Shown here: one piece after another, positions 16,565 to 24,605 of the stretch | Position numbering within the stretch: the first letter of the stretch is position 1 | Layout: the number at the start of each line of letters is the position of its first letter | Source of the DNA: Candidatus Bathyarchaeota archaeon | Lineage (GTDB): Archaea; Thermoproteota; Bathyarchaeia; 40CM-2-53-6; JALHTG01 | Length of the DNA: 40,994 nt | Direction of reading: 5' to 3' | Assembly: GCA_022865705.1 (NCBI GenBank) | Contig: JALHTG010000042.1 | Span: 79,324 to 120,317, forward strand | Made by a program: the position numbers and the translations under genes | Notes under the pieces: model-generated | What the model saw: the letters and a program-made list of their open reading frames with translations, nothing else | Told to the model about the DNA's origin: nothing | Database searches by the model: none

Positions 16565-16576
16565 TTGCGCGCGCAA
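16565..16576. repeat. TTGCGCGCGCAA palindrome
   Basis: A perfect 12-base palindrome between cimA and the nitroreductase gene, just upstream of the latter's TATA-like box. It belongs to the GCGCGC set. Confidence 0.55.
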
Positions 16577-16581
16577 AACCT

Positions 16582-16593
16582 AACTTAAGTAAG
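16582..16593 (+). promoter_or_regulatory. TATA-like promoter of the nitroreductase gene
   Basis: AACTTAAGTAAG resembles an archaeal TATA box. Transcription would start near 16610-16615, which excludes the TTG at 16596 and supports the ATG at 16623. Confidence 0.35.
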
Positions 16594-16622
16594 GCTTGAA
16601 GGAAACATCACCTCGAACCAAT

Positions 16623-17489
16623 ATGAGTAACAACAACATTGCCCCCCAAACAGGAGGGAAAACGATAGAGAAGGTCAGCTACCCAAACGAGACCATGAGA
16701 CTCTTGTTCGAGAGAGCTAGCTGCAGGTCCTTCTCTGAGAGAAGCGTCCCCGGAGATGCTCTCAGAATGGTCCTTGAGGCTGGCACACATGCACCGACCG
16801 CAGGCAACTTGCAGCCCTACTCGATAATCAAGATTGAAAGCCCAGAGACAAGCAGAAGGCTCGCCGAACTCTGCGGACAGAAGTTCATAGGCGAGGCCCC
16901 TGTCAATCTGATCTTCTGCATCGACCTCCACCGCCTGGAGAGGTGGACGGAGCTTGAGACAGCACCGTTTACTGCAACAAGCTCGTTCCGCCATTTCTGG
17001 GTCTCATTCCAAGACACTGTGATGTGCGCACAGAACACCTGCACGGCCGCAGATGCCATGGGACTGGGCTCAGTCTATATCGGCACCGTGCTCGAAGCAT
17101 TCCCCAAACTCCGAGAAATGCTTCAACTTCCAAAGGGTGTCTTCCCCGTCATTCTCCTTTGCCTCGGATACCCTAAGATGAAGACTGCGCCCCGAAAGAA
17201 GCTTGGAACAGATACGATCGTACACGACGAGAAGTATCGTGAGATAGAGGACAGCAAGCTTCTGAGAGCCTTCAATGAGAAGTACAGCGGCTCGGATGAT
17301 CGGAGACTAGACGTTACCGAAGAACGGATCAATACCATCTTTGAGGTCTGCAAGAAAGTTCGGAACGAGGACTTCGCAAAAGGTGCGTGGAAAAAATCAA
17401 GCAAAATGGCTACATCCATTCTGTACAGAGATACTTCGGCCTTCACTACCGAGCGGACAGAATGCCCCAAGGAAACGTGGAGTATCTGA
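16623..17489 (+). CDS. Nitroreductase family flavoprotein
   Basis: An FMN-dependent oxidoreductase of about 288 residues. RASCRSFSERSVPGDALRMVL and GTHAPTAGNLQPYSIIKIES are the N-terminal FMN-binding segments; GLGSVYIGTVL and VILLCLGYPKMK form the conserved C-terminal half. The last 80 residues, charged and Lys-rich, exceed the core domain. The substrate is not predictable: nitro compounds, quinones and flavins are all used by the family. The ATG at 16623 is preferred to an in-frame TTG at 16596 because of the promoter position. The MATE exporter follows 168 bases later on the same strand. Confidence 0.82.
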   Translation: MSNNNIAPQTGGKTIEKVSYPNETMRLLFERASCRSFSERSVPGDALRMVLEAGTHAPTAGNLQPYSIIKIESPETSRRLAELCGQKFIGEAPVNLIFCIDLHRLERWTELETAPFTATSSFRHFWVSFQDTVMCAQNTCTAADAMGLGSVYIGTVLEAFPKLREMLQLPKGVFPVILLCLGYPKMKTAPRKKLGTDTIVHDEKYREIEDSKLLRAFNEKYSGSDDRRLDVTEERINTIFEVCKKVRNEDFAKGAWKKSSKMATSILYRDTSAFTTERTECPKETWSI

Positions 17490-17657
17490 GTATCATGGAG
17501 GCATCGGGCTTAAACTGGTTCAAGAAGTTCCGAACAGAAACGTAGCGCGCGGGTAGAAAAGGCCGAAGATGGTCGTCATCGAATTGATACGGCCGGCCGC
17601 TAAGAGTTAACGTGAAGTAACGGAGAAGTTTTGAATGGCGGTTAAGAGGAGGTTTCC

Positions 17658-19049
17658 GTGACGGCAGGCGATGCCAAGGCTACCGGTTATGATAGAAGCG
17701 AAGCGATGGGGCGAGAGGCGATTCCGAAACTGCTGCTCCGTTTCTCGGTGCCAGCTATAATTGCTGCGGAGACAGCCGCTGGTTATAACTTGTTCGACGC
17801 TATTTGGTGCGGTCGCCTTGGTACTGAAGCGCTCGCCGCATTGACTGTTGCCGGCCCGCTAATGGTGATATACAGGGCCATCGGTTCGGGAATTGGGGTT
17901 GGAGCTGCGTCTTTAATCGCCAGGAGTCTTGGGGCTGGAAAGAAGGAGGAAGCGAACAGGGCTGCCGGCTGCAGCATCTCTTTGTTCTTTATACTAAGTG
18001 GTCTGGTGACTATTATCTGTTTAATGAATCTGGAGACTTTGCTGCGACTATTTGGCGCTGATGACTCTGTTCTGCCTTTTGCCGAGAGCTACATGCTTGT
18101 TGAAACATACTCCCTTGCTTTGGACTTCTTTTTGGTTGTTCTTGTGGACCTTGTCAGGGTTGAGGGAAGGCCGATGCTTGCCAACGCTAGTATGATTACT
18201 GCCTCCATAACGGACCTTATCTGGAGTCCAATCTTGGTATTTGGTATTGGGCCGTTTCCAGCCCTCGGTATAGCGGGAGCTGCGCTTGGAACCACAATAG
18301 GCCGAGGTATCGGGGTATCAGTTCTCCTTATCTATTTAGGCCTAGGCAAGTCAATATACCAATTCAAACCTAGTTATTTCCTGCCAAATCTTAAGACAGT
18401 GACTGAGATTTACGGCGTAGGAATATCTCAGACGGTGCGGGCGAGCGGCGCCTCTATATCTCAAATATTAGCTAGCAGAGTCGCGGCATCTTTTGGAGTT
18501 ATCCCGCTGGCTGTACTGGGTGTTCTCATGAAGGTGAACATGATAGTCTTTGCGTTCTGCATTGGTATTGGTCAAGGGATGCTACCACTGGTTGCATACA
18601 ACTTCGCTGCTCAAAAGAAAGAACGTGTCGGTGAACTTGTCGTTAAGGCTGGGCTGACTAGTACTGTGTGGGGAGCGCTGTGGTGGGTAGTAGCCACGTT
18701 GTTTTCAACTCAAGTTATGTCCGTGTTTAGCACGGCCCCCGATTTCTTGACCGGAGGACCGCCAGCTCTCCACATGTTTGCTTTGGGCTTCTTCACCATA
18801 GGTCTCCAACAAAACCTAAGCGCCTTTTTCCAAGGAATCGGCAAGGCGGTTCCATCTCTGGTGGTGGCGTCTTCTCGTCACATCATCTTTTTGATACCAT
18901 GCCTCTTGATAATGCCCAGCATATTTGGTTTAGCCGGGTTATGGGCAGCCTATCCTGTCGCCGATGCCTTGTCCGTTGTGCTCACTTTGGCTTGGACGGG
19001 TATTGCGTTTCGCAGTCTAGAAATACCGTTTCGTCTTCGTTCGACCTGA
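17658..19049 (+). CDS. MATE family efflux transporter
   Basis: A 463-residue integral membrane protein with about twelve hydrophobic segments in two related halves. EAMGREAIPKLLLRFSVPAI, FDAIWCGRLGTEALAALTVAGP and GIGVGAASLIARSLGAGKKEEAN are typical MATE N-terminal-half motifs, repeated weakly as ASRVAASFGVIPLAVLGV and GIGQGMLPLVAYNFAAQKKE in the second half. It would export organic cations or metabolites using a sodium or proton gradient. The GTG start has a strong GAGGAGG ribosome site (17646-17652) 5 bases upstream. The substrate is unknown. Confidence 0.9.
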   Translation: MTAGDAKATGYDRSEAMGREAIPKLLLRFSVPAIIAAETAAGYNLFDAIWCGRLGTEALAALTVAGPLMVIYRAIGSGIGVGAASLIARSLGAGKKEEANRAAGCSISLFFILSGLVTIICLMNLETLLRLFGADDSVLPFAESYMLVETYSLALDFFLVVLVDLVRVEGRPMLANASMITASITDLIWSPILVFGIGPFPALGIAGAALGTTIGRGIGVSVLLIYLGLGKSIYQFKPSYFLPNLKTVTEIYGVGISQTVRASGASISQILASRVAASFGVIPLAVLGVLMKVNMIVFAFCIGIGQGMLPLVAYNFAAQKKERVGELVVKAGLTSTVWGALWWVVATLFSTQVMSVFSTAPDFLTGGPPALHMFALGFFTIGLQQNLSAFFQGIGKAVPSLVVASSRHIIFLIPCLLIMPSIFGLAGLWAAYPVADALSVVLTLAWTGIAFRSLEIPFRLRST

Positions 19050-19167
19050 TCTGCTCTCTGTCCGGGTTTATGATACCCTTGCTAGCTGGATGGCGGGAAG
19101 GGCCTCAGACGCGCTTCGGAAATTTCTTGTCAACCGCTAAAGAAAATCCAGAACTCGAGCGCGTTGC

Positions 19168-19257
19168 ATGCTTGCTTCACTGGCGCCTTACTTGGCATTG
19201 ATAGGCCTAGTCGCAGCAGGAACTATAGCAGTAGCTATTAGGAAGCCCAGACACTAG
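19168..19257 (+). pseudogene. 29-residue membrane-segment ORF, possible gene remnant
   Basis: ATG followed by LASLAPYLALIGLVAAGTIA, then VAIRKPRH and a stop. One hydrophobic helix with a basic tail looks like the C-terminal anchor of an archaeal surface protein. No ribosome site is visible and an in-frame stop lies 27 bases upstream, so it may be the remnant of a larger lost gene or a small membrane peptide. Confidence 0.25.
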
Positions 19258-19424
19258 AACCGATTGATCCCATATTTCATATTTTGGGTCTAGAAATTCG
19301 TGTTTTCTTGTGCCACGTACCACTATTATTCTAGGCAGAGACAGTGTGCTGCAACTATTTTCCACAAAACATAGAAACTGAAACCACTTTTCTTCCTAAG
19401 AAAATAGCTCCCAAACCCATAAGC

Positions 19425-19490
19425 GACTTCCACGTGTCAGCCTCTGACTTCCACGTCTCAGTTACACGTCGAATTTCAAACTTACACGTC
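19425..19490. repeat. Short tandem boxes with a CACGT/ACACGTC core
   Basis: GACTTCCACGTGTCAG (19425-19440) and GACTTCCACGTCTCAG (19446-19461) are direct repeats 21 bases apart, followed by TTACACGTC at 19462 and 19482. A spacing near 20-21 bases, two helical turns, suits a protein-binding array. It lies in a gene-poor stretch (19050-19637) upstream of tspO. Confidence 0.45.
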
Positions 19491-19529
19491 CACTAGGAAA
19501 ACATCTTACTACCTATATCCCCCCACACA

Positions 19530-19557
19530 TGGTGCGGCCGAACAGATTTGAACCTTT
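19530..19557 (-). pseudogene. tRNA 3'-half remnant with encoded CCA
   Basis: On the minus strand the T-arm (AAAGG, TTCAAAT, CTGTT), a 7-base acceptor strand CGGCCGC, one discriminator A and CCA follow with exact tRNA spacing; the B-box GGTTCAAATCT is near consensus. The T stem has one mismatch. No matching acceptor 5' strand (GCGGCCG) occurs upstream; instead there is a stem-loop (19576-19610, CCGGAT/ATCCGG with inner CTACT/AGTAG). It therefore looks like a tRNA 3' fragment, as left at the att site of an integrated element, rather than a complete tRNA. A split tRNA is a less likely alternative. Confidence 0.4.
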
Positions 19558-19637
19558 AGAAGTGCGACTTAGAGCCCGGATAATGATCCGCTACTCATAA
19601 GTAGATCCGGCATAACCAGCATGCTTGAGGACCAAGA

Positions 19638-20111
19638 ATGAAGACCTACGTTCGTCTGATAATCTCTGTTGCCTTGTGTCAAGCAGCTGGGATAATCGGT
19701 TCTCTTTTTACTACTCCGGCGATAAGCAGTTGGTATGCTAGTCTGAGGAAGCCAGCTTTCGCTCCGCCTAACTGGGTCTTTGCGCCAGTATGGACAACAC
19801 TGTATTTCTTGATGGGAATATCGCTCTTCATTATGTGGAATATTGGCCTTGAGAAGAACTCAGTCAGAAAGTCAATCGTCGTATTTGGCATCCAGCTTCT
19901 GTTGAACGTCTTCTGGTCCTATCTCTTTTTTGGATTGAAGTCACCGCTTCTTGGTCTTGTTGAGATAGTGGTGATGTGGCTCATGATTCTTTTGACTATA
20001 CTCGTTTTTTTCAGGATATCAAAGAAAGCCGCTGTACTTCTGATCCCCTATTTGATGTGGGTAAGCGTCGCAAGCTATCTGAATTATTCAATTCTAGTAC
20101 TCAATCCATGA
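19638..20111 (+). CDS. tspO: TspO/MBR family membrane protein
   Basis: A 157-residue protein with five transmembrane helices. The family pattern is complete: GSLFTTPAISSWYASLRKPAFAPPNWVF then PVWTTLYFLMGISLFIMW, LLLNVFWSYLFFGLKSP, and the C-terminal MLIPYLMWVSVASYLNYSI-like segment. TspO proteins bind porphyrins and are linked to stress and tetrapyrrole handling in bacteria; the archaeal role is unknown. It stands alone in a gene-poor stretch, next to the tRNA remnant, which fits acquisition by transfer but does not prove it. Confidence 0.92.
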   Translation: MKTYVRLIISVALCQAAGIIGSLFTTPAISSWYASLRKPAFAPPNWVFAPVWTTLYFLMGISLFIMWNIGLEKNSVRKSIVVFGIQLLLNVFWSYLFFGLKSPLLGLVEIVVMWLMILLTILVFFRISKKAAVLLIPYLMWVSVASYLNYSILVLNP

Positions 20112-20220
20112 GTACAGCTCGCTCTCAATAATCGTAGTAGGTCGTATCGTCGTCCGTTCGTGGGAACAGAATTCCGTGTATGTGCGCGCACCAAGCTATG
20201 CACCACCACCGAAATTACTG

Positions 20221-20319
20221 TGACGACGGTTCGATTTGCGATTCTTACCATTTCCCCCCTTCGTTGATTTACCGTGGTAAATTCGAAATCGACTGGAATG
20301 AGTGAAAGAAATGTCGTCA
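20221..20319 (-). repeat. 99-bp repeat element, copy 1
   Basis: Read on the minus strand, this segment aligns with 40732-40830 over its whole length at roughly 75 percent identity, with blocks ATTCCAGTCG, TTTCGAATTTACC, AGGGGGGAAA and TCGAACCGTCGTC shared in order. Both ends carry TGACGAC/GTCGTCA inverted repeats. The flanks are only weakly similar. The surrounding 20112-20664 stretch contains no convincing gene. A small MITE-like element or a remnant of a duplicated coding end is possible. Confidence 0.6.
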
Positions 20320-20664
20320 CACGGTTTTTCTTATGGAATCTGATTGTTTTGGAAATTGGATTTTGAATGTTTGCGGGTTCCCACATATTGTTAATGGAAA
20401 TCGTGGGCGAACTACACAGGAAAACACTCCTATATGCAGACTAGATGAGGATTTTGTGAGTATAGAAAGCCACGCGCACGTGAGAGATGTGCTAACAGAA
20501 GGGTTTTGATGCAACTGATGCGAATGCTTGAAGGCAAGATGGCGGTTAGTGCGAAAGACTACGTAAATCTAAAGTACGAGCTCAGATACTAAGGCGCTGT
20601 TGCAGAGATTGGCTATGGAGCGCGTTACTTTCGTCGTCAACTGGTGCGTCTCAAGAGGTGTGAC

Positions 20665-20997
20665 ATGTTGGATAAGGAAGATCTAGCGAAGGTGTTCAAA
20701 CTAAAGGAAGAGATGGACAAAGTTTCAGATGAACTCATGAGGAAAGCGGAAAGGATTGGTGGAGACGTAATGACGATTAGGAATCATCCGGAAGTGAAAG
20801 AGATCTGGAATAGACTGTGCAGGCTTCACATGAAGGCAGTTGTCAGTTGCGAGTATGATTCTATGGGAGATCAAGAGATGGTTAAGGTCTGCCAGGAAAT
20901 CATGCGACCAAGGGCATGCGTGGAAGCGCTTCATCTATCGGAAGAGGATACTTGCTGCGGAAGATTCCTGAAAAGGATGAAAGAATCAAGACAGTAG
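20665..20997 (+). CDS. Hypothetical helical protein with paired cysteines
   Basis: I do not recognise the family. About 110 residues, strongly helical and charged (LAKVFKLKEEMDKVSDELMR), with cysteines at CRLHMKAVVSC, VCQEIMRPRAC and TCCGRF that could bind metal. ATG 20665 follows AGGTG by 5 bases; the frame is open from GTG 20644. Upstream in the same frame, 20509-20592 would encode a further 27 residues ending at a TAA, so an older, longer gene interrupted by a stop is possible. Length and codon use favour a real gene. Confidence 0.55.
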   Translation: MLDKEDLAKVFKLKEEMDKVSDELMRKAERIGGDVMTIRNHPEVKEIWNRLCRLHMKAVVSCEYDSMGDQEMVKVCQEIMRPRACVEALHLSEEDTCCGRFLKRMKESRQ

Positions 20998-21046
20998 CTA
21001 ACAGATTTGCCGTAGCAATTGTGATAAAACCAAAATCGCCTGGGTT

Positions 21047-21487
21047 TTGGTGCGCGCGATTGTGCATGAATCTGTGTGGACAATAGCTTGGACTTGCAGC
21101 TTCTATAGACAATCACCACAGATCCGTGATGGCGAATTCTTCAGAGTTGACGAGAAGGGCGTGCACCTCAAGATTCCAAGAAACGATTTTGGAGTATTCT
21201 CGATTCTTCAATACACACGCGAAGAGGAAGCATTCTATAGGAGCTGGAAGCTCATGTTCGCCAAGGGCGCGCCCAAGAAGAAGCCTAAGAGAACCCAAGG
21301 GCTGGGACGAATACACACAGGTCTCGCGCTACACCTGATTCTCCGTCAGGTCTTTCAAAGGAGAAAACTCAAGTGGGTATGCCATTGCTCTCAAGTTTTG
21401 TCTTATTTGATCAGTCAGGAAGCGCGCGCCAGAGCCACTCCAGAAGGCATTGGTACTTCCGTCGGCTTCATAGTAAGCAAGAAATAG
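21047..21487 (+). CDS. Uncertain hypothetical ORF
   Basis: An open frame of 146 codons. The central part (DGEFFRVDEKGVHLKI, REEEAFYRSWKLMFAKG) reads like protein, but both ends look random, and the ORF crosses two GCGCGC tracts that otherwise lie between genes. No homology is recognised. It may be a decayed gene in the accessory stretch between tspO and the SpoIIM-like gene. Confidence 0.3.
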   Translation: MVRAIVHESVWTIAWTCSFYRQSPQIRDGEFFRVDEKGVHLKIPRNDFGVFSILQYTREEEAFYRSWKLMFAKGAPKKKPKRTQGLGRIHTGLALHLILRQVFQRRKLKWVCHCSQVLSYLISQEARARATPEGIGTSVGFIVSKK

Positions 21488-21531
21488 TACAATCTGCATG
21501 CAGGAGTGGCCTCGCCTAGGCGTAACACGAT

Positions 21532-22179
21532 ATGCAAAGGATCACAGGAATTCTGCATCAATCGCTAGAGACGGCCAAAAAGATGAGAAAACTCCTTTTC
21601 ATCGTGGCCGCAATCTATGTAGTATCCTTCCTGGCCGGATACGTGATGATTTACGCCCGACTGCCTTTTGCCGTGGCGTTCAGCGAAGTAGTTATCAAGA
21701 GTATCCTTGGCAGGTCAGTCCTTTCGCCGATTATCGAGGCTCTTAAGAGCGGAAATCTCGCACTAGCAGTTGCTTCTACATTCCTTGTCAATCTGTTGCT
21801 CGCCGCCTTTGCGACAACAACCCTTCCTGGATTGATTCCTTTTGTAGGCGGACTAGGATCTGCAGGAATGAGTGCACTACGCGGATTAGTTGTGGGCATG
21901 ACATACTACTATGCTTTCGGAGTTTCCATGGGTTATACTGTTGTCGCCTTAGGCACGGCGATCCTCGAGTTAGGCGCTTACGTTTTCTCTGCGACTGCTG
22001 GAATCAACATCAGCCTATCTTCAGTATTCCCGAAGAGGTATCAAACTCAGAGTGGATGGGTTGCGTTTAAAGAGTCGTGGAAAGACGCTGCCAGGATCTA
22101 TGTCATAGTCATAGTCCTACTCGCACTTGGAGCCATATGGGAAACGGTCGGTATCTACGTCGCATACGTTATGACGTAG
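21532..22179 (+). CDS. SpoIIM/DUF95-like integral membrane protein
   Basis: 215 residues with about five transmembrane helices. The order N-terminal helix with polar loop, LLLAAFATTTLPGLIPFVGG, LVVGMTYYYAFG, then ELGAYVFSATAGINISLSSVFP matches the stage II sporulation protein M family, which in archaea often sits near membrane-remodelling or transport genes but has no defined function there. The C-terminal helix (VIVIVLLALGAIWETVGIYV) fits the same family. It is a single gene; Met 18 (21583) is an alternative start. Confidence 0.6.
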   Translation: MQRITGILHQSLETAKKMRKLLFIVAAIYVVSFLAGYVMIYARLPFAVAFSEVVIKSILGRSVLSPIIEALKSGNLALAVASTFLVNLLLAAFATTTLPGLIPFVGGLGSAGMSALRGLVVGMTYYYAFGVSMGYTVVALGTAILELGAYVFSATAGINISLSSVFPKRYQTQSGWVAFKESWKDAARIYVIVIVLLALGAIWETVGIYVAYVMT

Positions 22180-22201
22180 ATTGCCGCGGTCTTGATTGAA
22201 C

Positions 22202-22213
22202 CAGCGCGCGCTG
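22202..22213. repeat. CAGCGCGCGCTG palindrome
   Basis: A perfect 12-base palindrome 23 bases after the stop of the SpoIIM-like gene, within the 22180-22578 gap. It belongs to the GCGCGC set. Confidence 0.55.
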
Positions 22214-22370
22214 ACTTTGACATCGAGTATCTTTGCGCCCTTCTCCTGAAGTCTTCATAGGTGGTTTTGTCATTTCCTGGCTTAGGGTTGCCTCGCCTAG
22301 CAAGACAGCACGCTTACTTGCTGACGCTTTATCCAAAGGTCATCGAGGCTAGCCACATGAGGCTGTGGAC

Positions 22371-22472
22371 TTATTGTAGGACTCCTAGCGATTCGAGACG
22401 TTCCTTGTCATAGTACTCGTAGTACCAGTCCTCGGCCTCCCTGCTGTTTGGAGCGAAGCTGGCGGCTTTCAT
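22371..22472 (-). CDS. 33-residue acidic aromatic small ORF
   Basis: ATG followed by KAASFAPNSREAEDWYYEYY, then DKERLESLGVLQ and a stop. The composition is protein-like, and the frame is closed upstream by a TGA at 22500-22502. It could be a small protein or the leftover C-terminus of a lost gene; no family is recognised. Confidence 0.3.
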   Translation of the reverse strand: MKAASFAPNSREAEDWYYEYYDKERLESLGVLQ

Positions 22473-22537
22473 TTGTGCTCTGGTTAGTGCAGTTGCAATT
22501 CAAATATAAAGTCATCTGAAGAAGAGTAGCGAAAATG

Positions 22538-22546
22538 TTTAATATT
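22538..22546 (+). promoter_or_regulatory. TATA box of the second Lrp gene
   Basis: TTTAATATT lies 33-41 bases before the ATG at 22579, so the transcript would have a leader of about 10 bases or none. No ribosome site is present, in keeping with a near-leaderless transcript. Confidence 0.45.
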
Positions 22547-22578
22547 CTTTCCATTTCCAATACAAACGGTTAGCAAAG

Positions 22579-23031
22579 ATGCAAGAGGTCCCCGTAGACA
22601 AAACAGATGTTAAGATCATCCAGACTCTCATTTCCGACGCAAGGTTATCCTACAGACAGGTTGGGAAAAAGAGCGGAGTATCCGCCGCAACAGCTATGGT
22701 CCGGATCAAGAAGCTAGAGAAAGCTGGGATCGTAGAGGGCTACACTGTACGTCTCAATCATGAGAAGCTTGGTTATGAGCTCACAACAGCCACAGAGATC
22801 ATTGTGTCCAAGGGTAAGATGATGGAGGTGGCGAAAGAGATCTCAGACTATCCTGGAGTCTGTTGCGTTTACAACATTACAGGCTTGTCTGACGGTCTCA
22901 TTTTGGCGAAGTTCAAGAATCGTAGCGAAATGAGCAACTTCACGAAGTGGATGCTCTCTCTGCCTCTCATCGAAAGAACCAATACGCATGTTGTTCTCAC
23001 AACAGCGAAAGAAGACCTTAGCCTTCTCTAG
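22579..23031 (+). CDS. Lrp/AsnC family transcriptional regulator
   Basis: 150 residues: winged helix (DVKIIQTLISDARLSYRQVG, then SAATAMVRIKKLEKAGIV) and a RAM-type ligand domain with GLSDGLILAKFK in the effector-loop position. It differs clearly from the LysM-like protein at 5.7 kb, so the two are not recent duplicates. The nearest metabolic gene is the threonine dehydratase-like enzyme about 0.4 kb away on the opposite strand, which could be a target; that link is only positional. Confidence 0.87.
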   Translation: MQEVPVDKTDVKIIQTLISDARLSYRQVGKKSGVSAATAMVRIKKLEKAGIVEGYTVRLNHEKLGYELTTATEIIVSKGKMMEVAKEISDYPGVCCVYNITGLSDGLILAKFKNRSEMSNFTKWMLSLPLIERTNTHVVLTTAKEDLSLL

Positions 23032-23069
23032 AATCAGAAATGCGCGTGAGATGCTTTCTCACTGTCGAT

Positions 23070-23342
23070 CTAGTCTTTCAAGAAGGTCTCGAACTCGACG
23101 AGGCACCTTTCACGCGATATGTCTTCGTAGGATTTGTTTCCCAGCTGCATGTTGACTCTGTCCTTGTAGATGTCAATGTACACAGGTCCCTTTCCTTTGA
23201 TCTTGCAGATGATGGACAATCTTCCCCCAATTCTTCCGCTGCTGCCGACTCCTTCGAACTTCTGAATATCGCCCAGAATCCTCCTGTAAAGTGCGACTCC
23301 TGCCTCGCCAACAGCCGCAATCGCTTTCTCCTCGTCAATCAT
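23070..23342 (-). CDS. Conserved-looking hypothetical protein, 90 residues
   Basis: ATG start; sequence of mixed alpha/beta character (DEEKAIAAVGEAGVALYRRI, GGRLSIICKIKGKGPVYIDIYKDRV). The lysine/glutamate-rich composition and regular hydrophobic spacing suggest a folded cytoplasmic protein, and this frame reads better than the overlapping one. It converges on the Lrp gene with a 38-base gap and lies downstream of the dehydratase gene on the same strand. No function can be offered. Confidence 0.55.
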   Translation of the reverse strand: MIDEEKAIAAVGEAGVALYRRILGDIQKFEGVGSSGRIGGRLSIICKIKGKGPVYIDIYKDRVNMQLGNKSYEDISRERCLVEFETFLKD

Positions 23343-23402
23343 CTGGTTCGCACGCGCTTACCCAAAGACGTAACCAGTACCTGAAAAATCAAACGGATTG
23401 GA

Positions 23403-23414
23403 TAGCGCACGCTA
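23403..23414. repeat. TAGCGCACGCTA near-palindrome
   Basis: It lies 22 bases after the stop of the minus-strand dehydratase gene, matching the 3'-end position of the other GC-alternating tracts. Confidence 0.4.
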
Positions 23415-23436
23415 ACGACTACTACGGAGTGAAATG

Positions 23437-24414
23437 TCAATCATGGATTTTCTGCGCCAGAAGAGTGAAGAATCCTTCGATGTCTATGTTGCCGCCGCTG
23501 ACAATCACTCCTATTTTCTTTCCCTTCACAGGGATGTGCCCGGTGAGTATCGCTGCCAAGGATACGGCACCTGAGGGTTCCACTACAAGTTTCATTCGTT
23601 CCCAGAGAAATCGCATTGCGTCAAGTATCTCTCGCTCTGAGACGAGAAGGATGTCGTTCACGTTTCCCCGGATGTAACGAAGAGTTCTTTCGCTCAGATT
23701 CGTTCGGAGGCCATCGGCAATAGTGTCGATGCGAGTGTTCGATTCTAGTTTGCCTGATCTAAAGGACCGAGATGCATCGTCGACGAGTCTAGGCTCAACC
23801 CCGTATACCTGAATGCTGGCGTTGAACCCTCTGGCTGCAATAGATGTGCCGCTCAGCAAGCCACCTCCTCCGACAGGCGCAACGATGATCTCCAAGGCAC
23901 TGTAGTCCTGTAGGAGTTCCAAGGCAGCTGTTCCGGCTCCGGCTATCACCCGATCATTATCGTAGGGGTGAATCAATGTGTAGTCATGCTCGGCGATGAG
24001 CCTCTCTGTTGTCTCGTGCCGCGACTTGACAGTACTCTCACAGAATACAACTTCTGCGCCATAGGTATCTCGCGTGGCACTCACCTTGACCTGAGGAGAG
24101 TTCTTTGGCATCACAACAACGGCCTTGACGCCTAGAAGCCGTGCCGCTAGCGAGAGAGCCTGAGCATGGTTGCCGCTTGAGTGAGTGACGACGCCTCGTC
24201 GTCGTTCTTCTTCCGTGAGTTGCGATACTGCGTTGTATGCACCCCGCATCTTGAACGCCCCCATTCTCTGGAAATTCTCACACTTCAGAAAAACCTCAGC
24301 ACCTGTACGAGCGTTCAGCGTACGTGAGACCATCACAGGCGTCCGGTTCACAGCAGATCTAATCCGTTCATGTGCGGCGAGGATGTCTGAGTATTGAACA
24401 CTAGGGATAGGCAA
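23437..24414 (-). CDS. Threonine dehydratase / serine racemase-like PLP enzyme
   Basis: 325 residues of fold-type II PLP enzyme. FLKCENFQRMGAFKMRGAYNAV carries the Schiff-base Lys, SSGNHAQALSLAARLLG binds substrate, VGGGGLLSGTSIA binds the PLP phosphate, and VVEPSGAVSLAA and GVIVSGGNID complete the domain. No C-terminal ACT regulatory domain is present, so it is of the short catabolic type. It would deaminate threonine to 2-oxobutyrate, feeding isoleucine, or racemise/dehydrate serine. TTG start, with GAGGAG about 10 bases upstream. Confidence 0.87.
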   Translation of the reverse strand: MPIPSVQYSDILAAHERIRSAVNRTPVMVSRTLNARTGAEVFLKCENFQRMGAFKMRGAYNAVSQLTEEERRRGVVTHSSGNHAQALSLAARLLGVKAVVVMPKNSPQVKVSATRDTYGAEVVFCESTVKSRHETTERLIAEHDYTLIHPYDNDRVIAGAGTAALELLQDYSALEIIVAPVGGGGLLSGTSIAARGFNASIQVYGVEPRLVDDASRSFRSGKLESNTRIDTIADGLRTNLSERTLRYIRGNVNDILLVSEREILDAMRFLWERMKLVVEPSGAVSLAAILTGHIPVKGKKIGVIVSGGNIDIEGFFTLLAQKIHD

Positions 24415-24605
24415 GTCTGATCTACTCCTCGGTTAGCGGGCGTTCTTCTTATGGAAGAAGTGCGCGAGCGAACCTAACTCTTTCGCTCCTAAGCTCCGCG
24501 CGGGTAGTGAAGAGCACTCTTCGCTATTCCAAGTTTCTTGGCCTCTGCAGTGGATAACTCCAGATAGCTCAATAGGGCTCTCTGCAAAGGATTGCTGTGG
24601 TTCCC

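Noticed and set aside
19530-19611. Complete tRNA gene on the minus strand
   Set aside because: The 3' half is convincing, but no acceptor 5' strand, D-arm or anticodon stem can be folded with it.
20084-20386. 100-codon minus-strand ORF across the first 99-bp repeat
   Set aside because: It overlaps the end of tspO, most of it reads as random sequence, and copy 2 of the repeat has stops in the same frame.
21126-21338. Alternative frame within the uncertain 21.0-21.5 kb ORF
   Set aside because: Shorter and less protein-like than the overlapping frame, which is itself doubtful.
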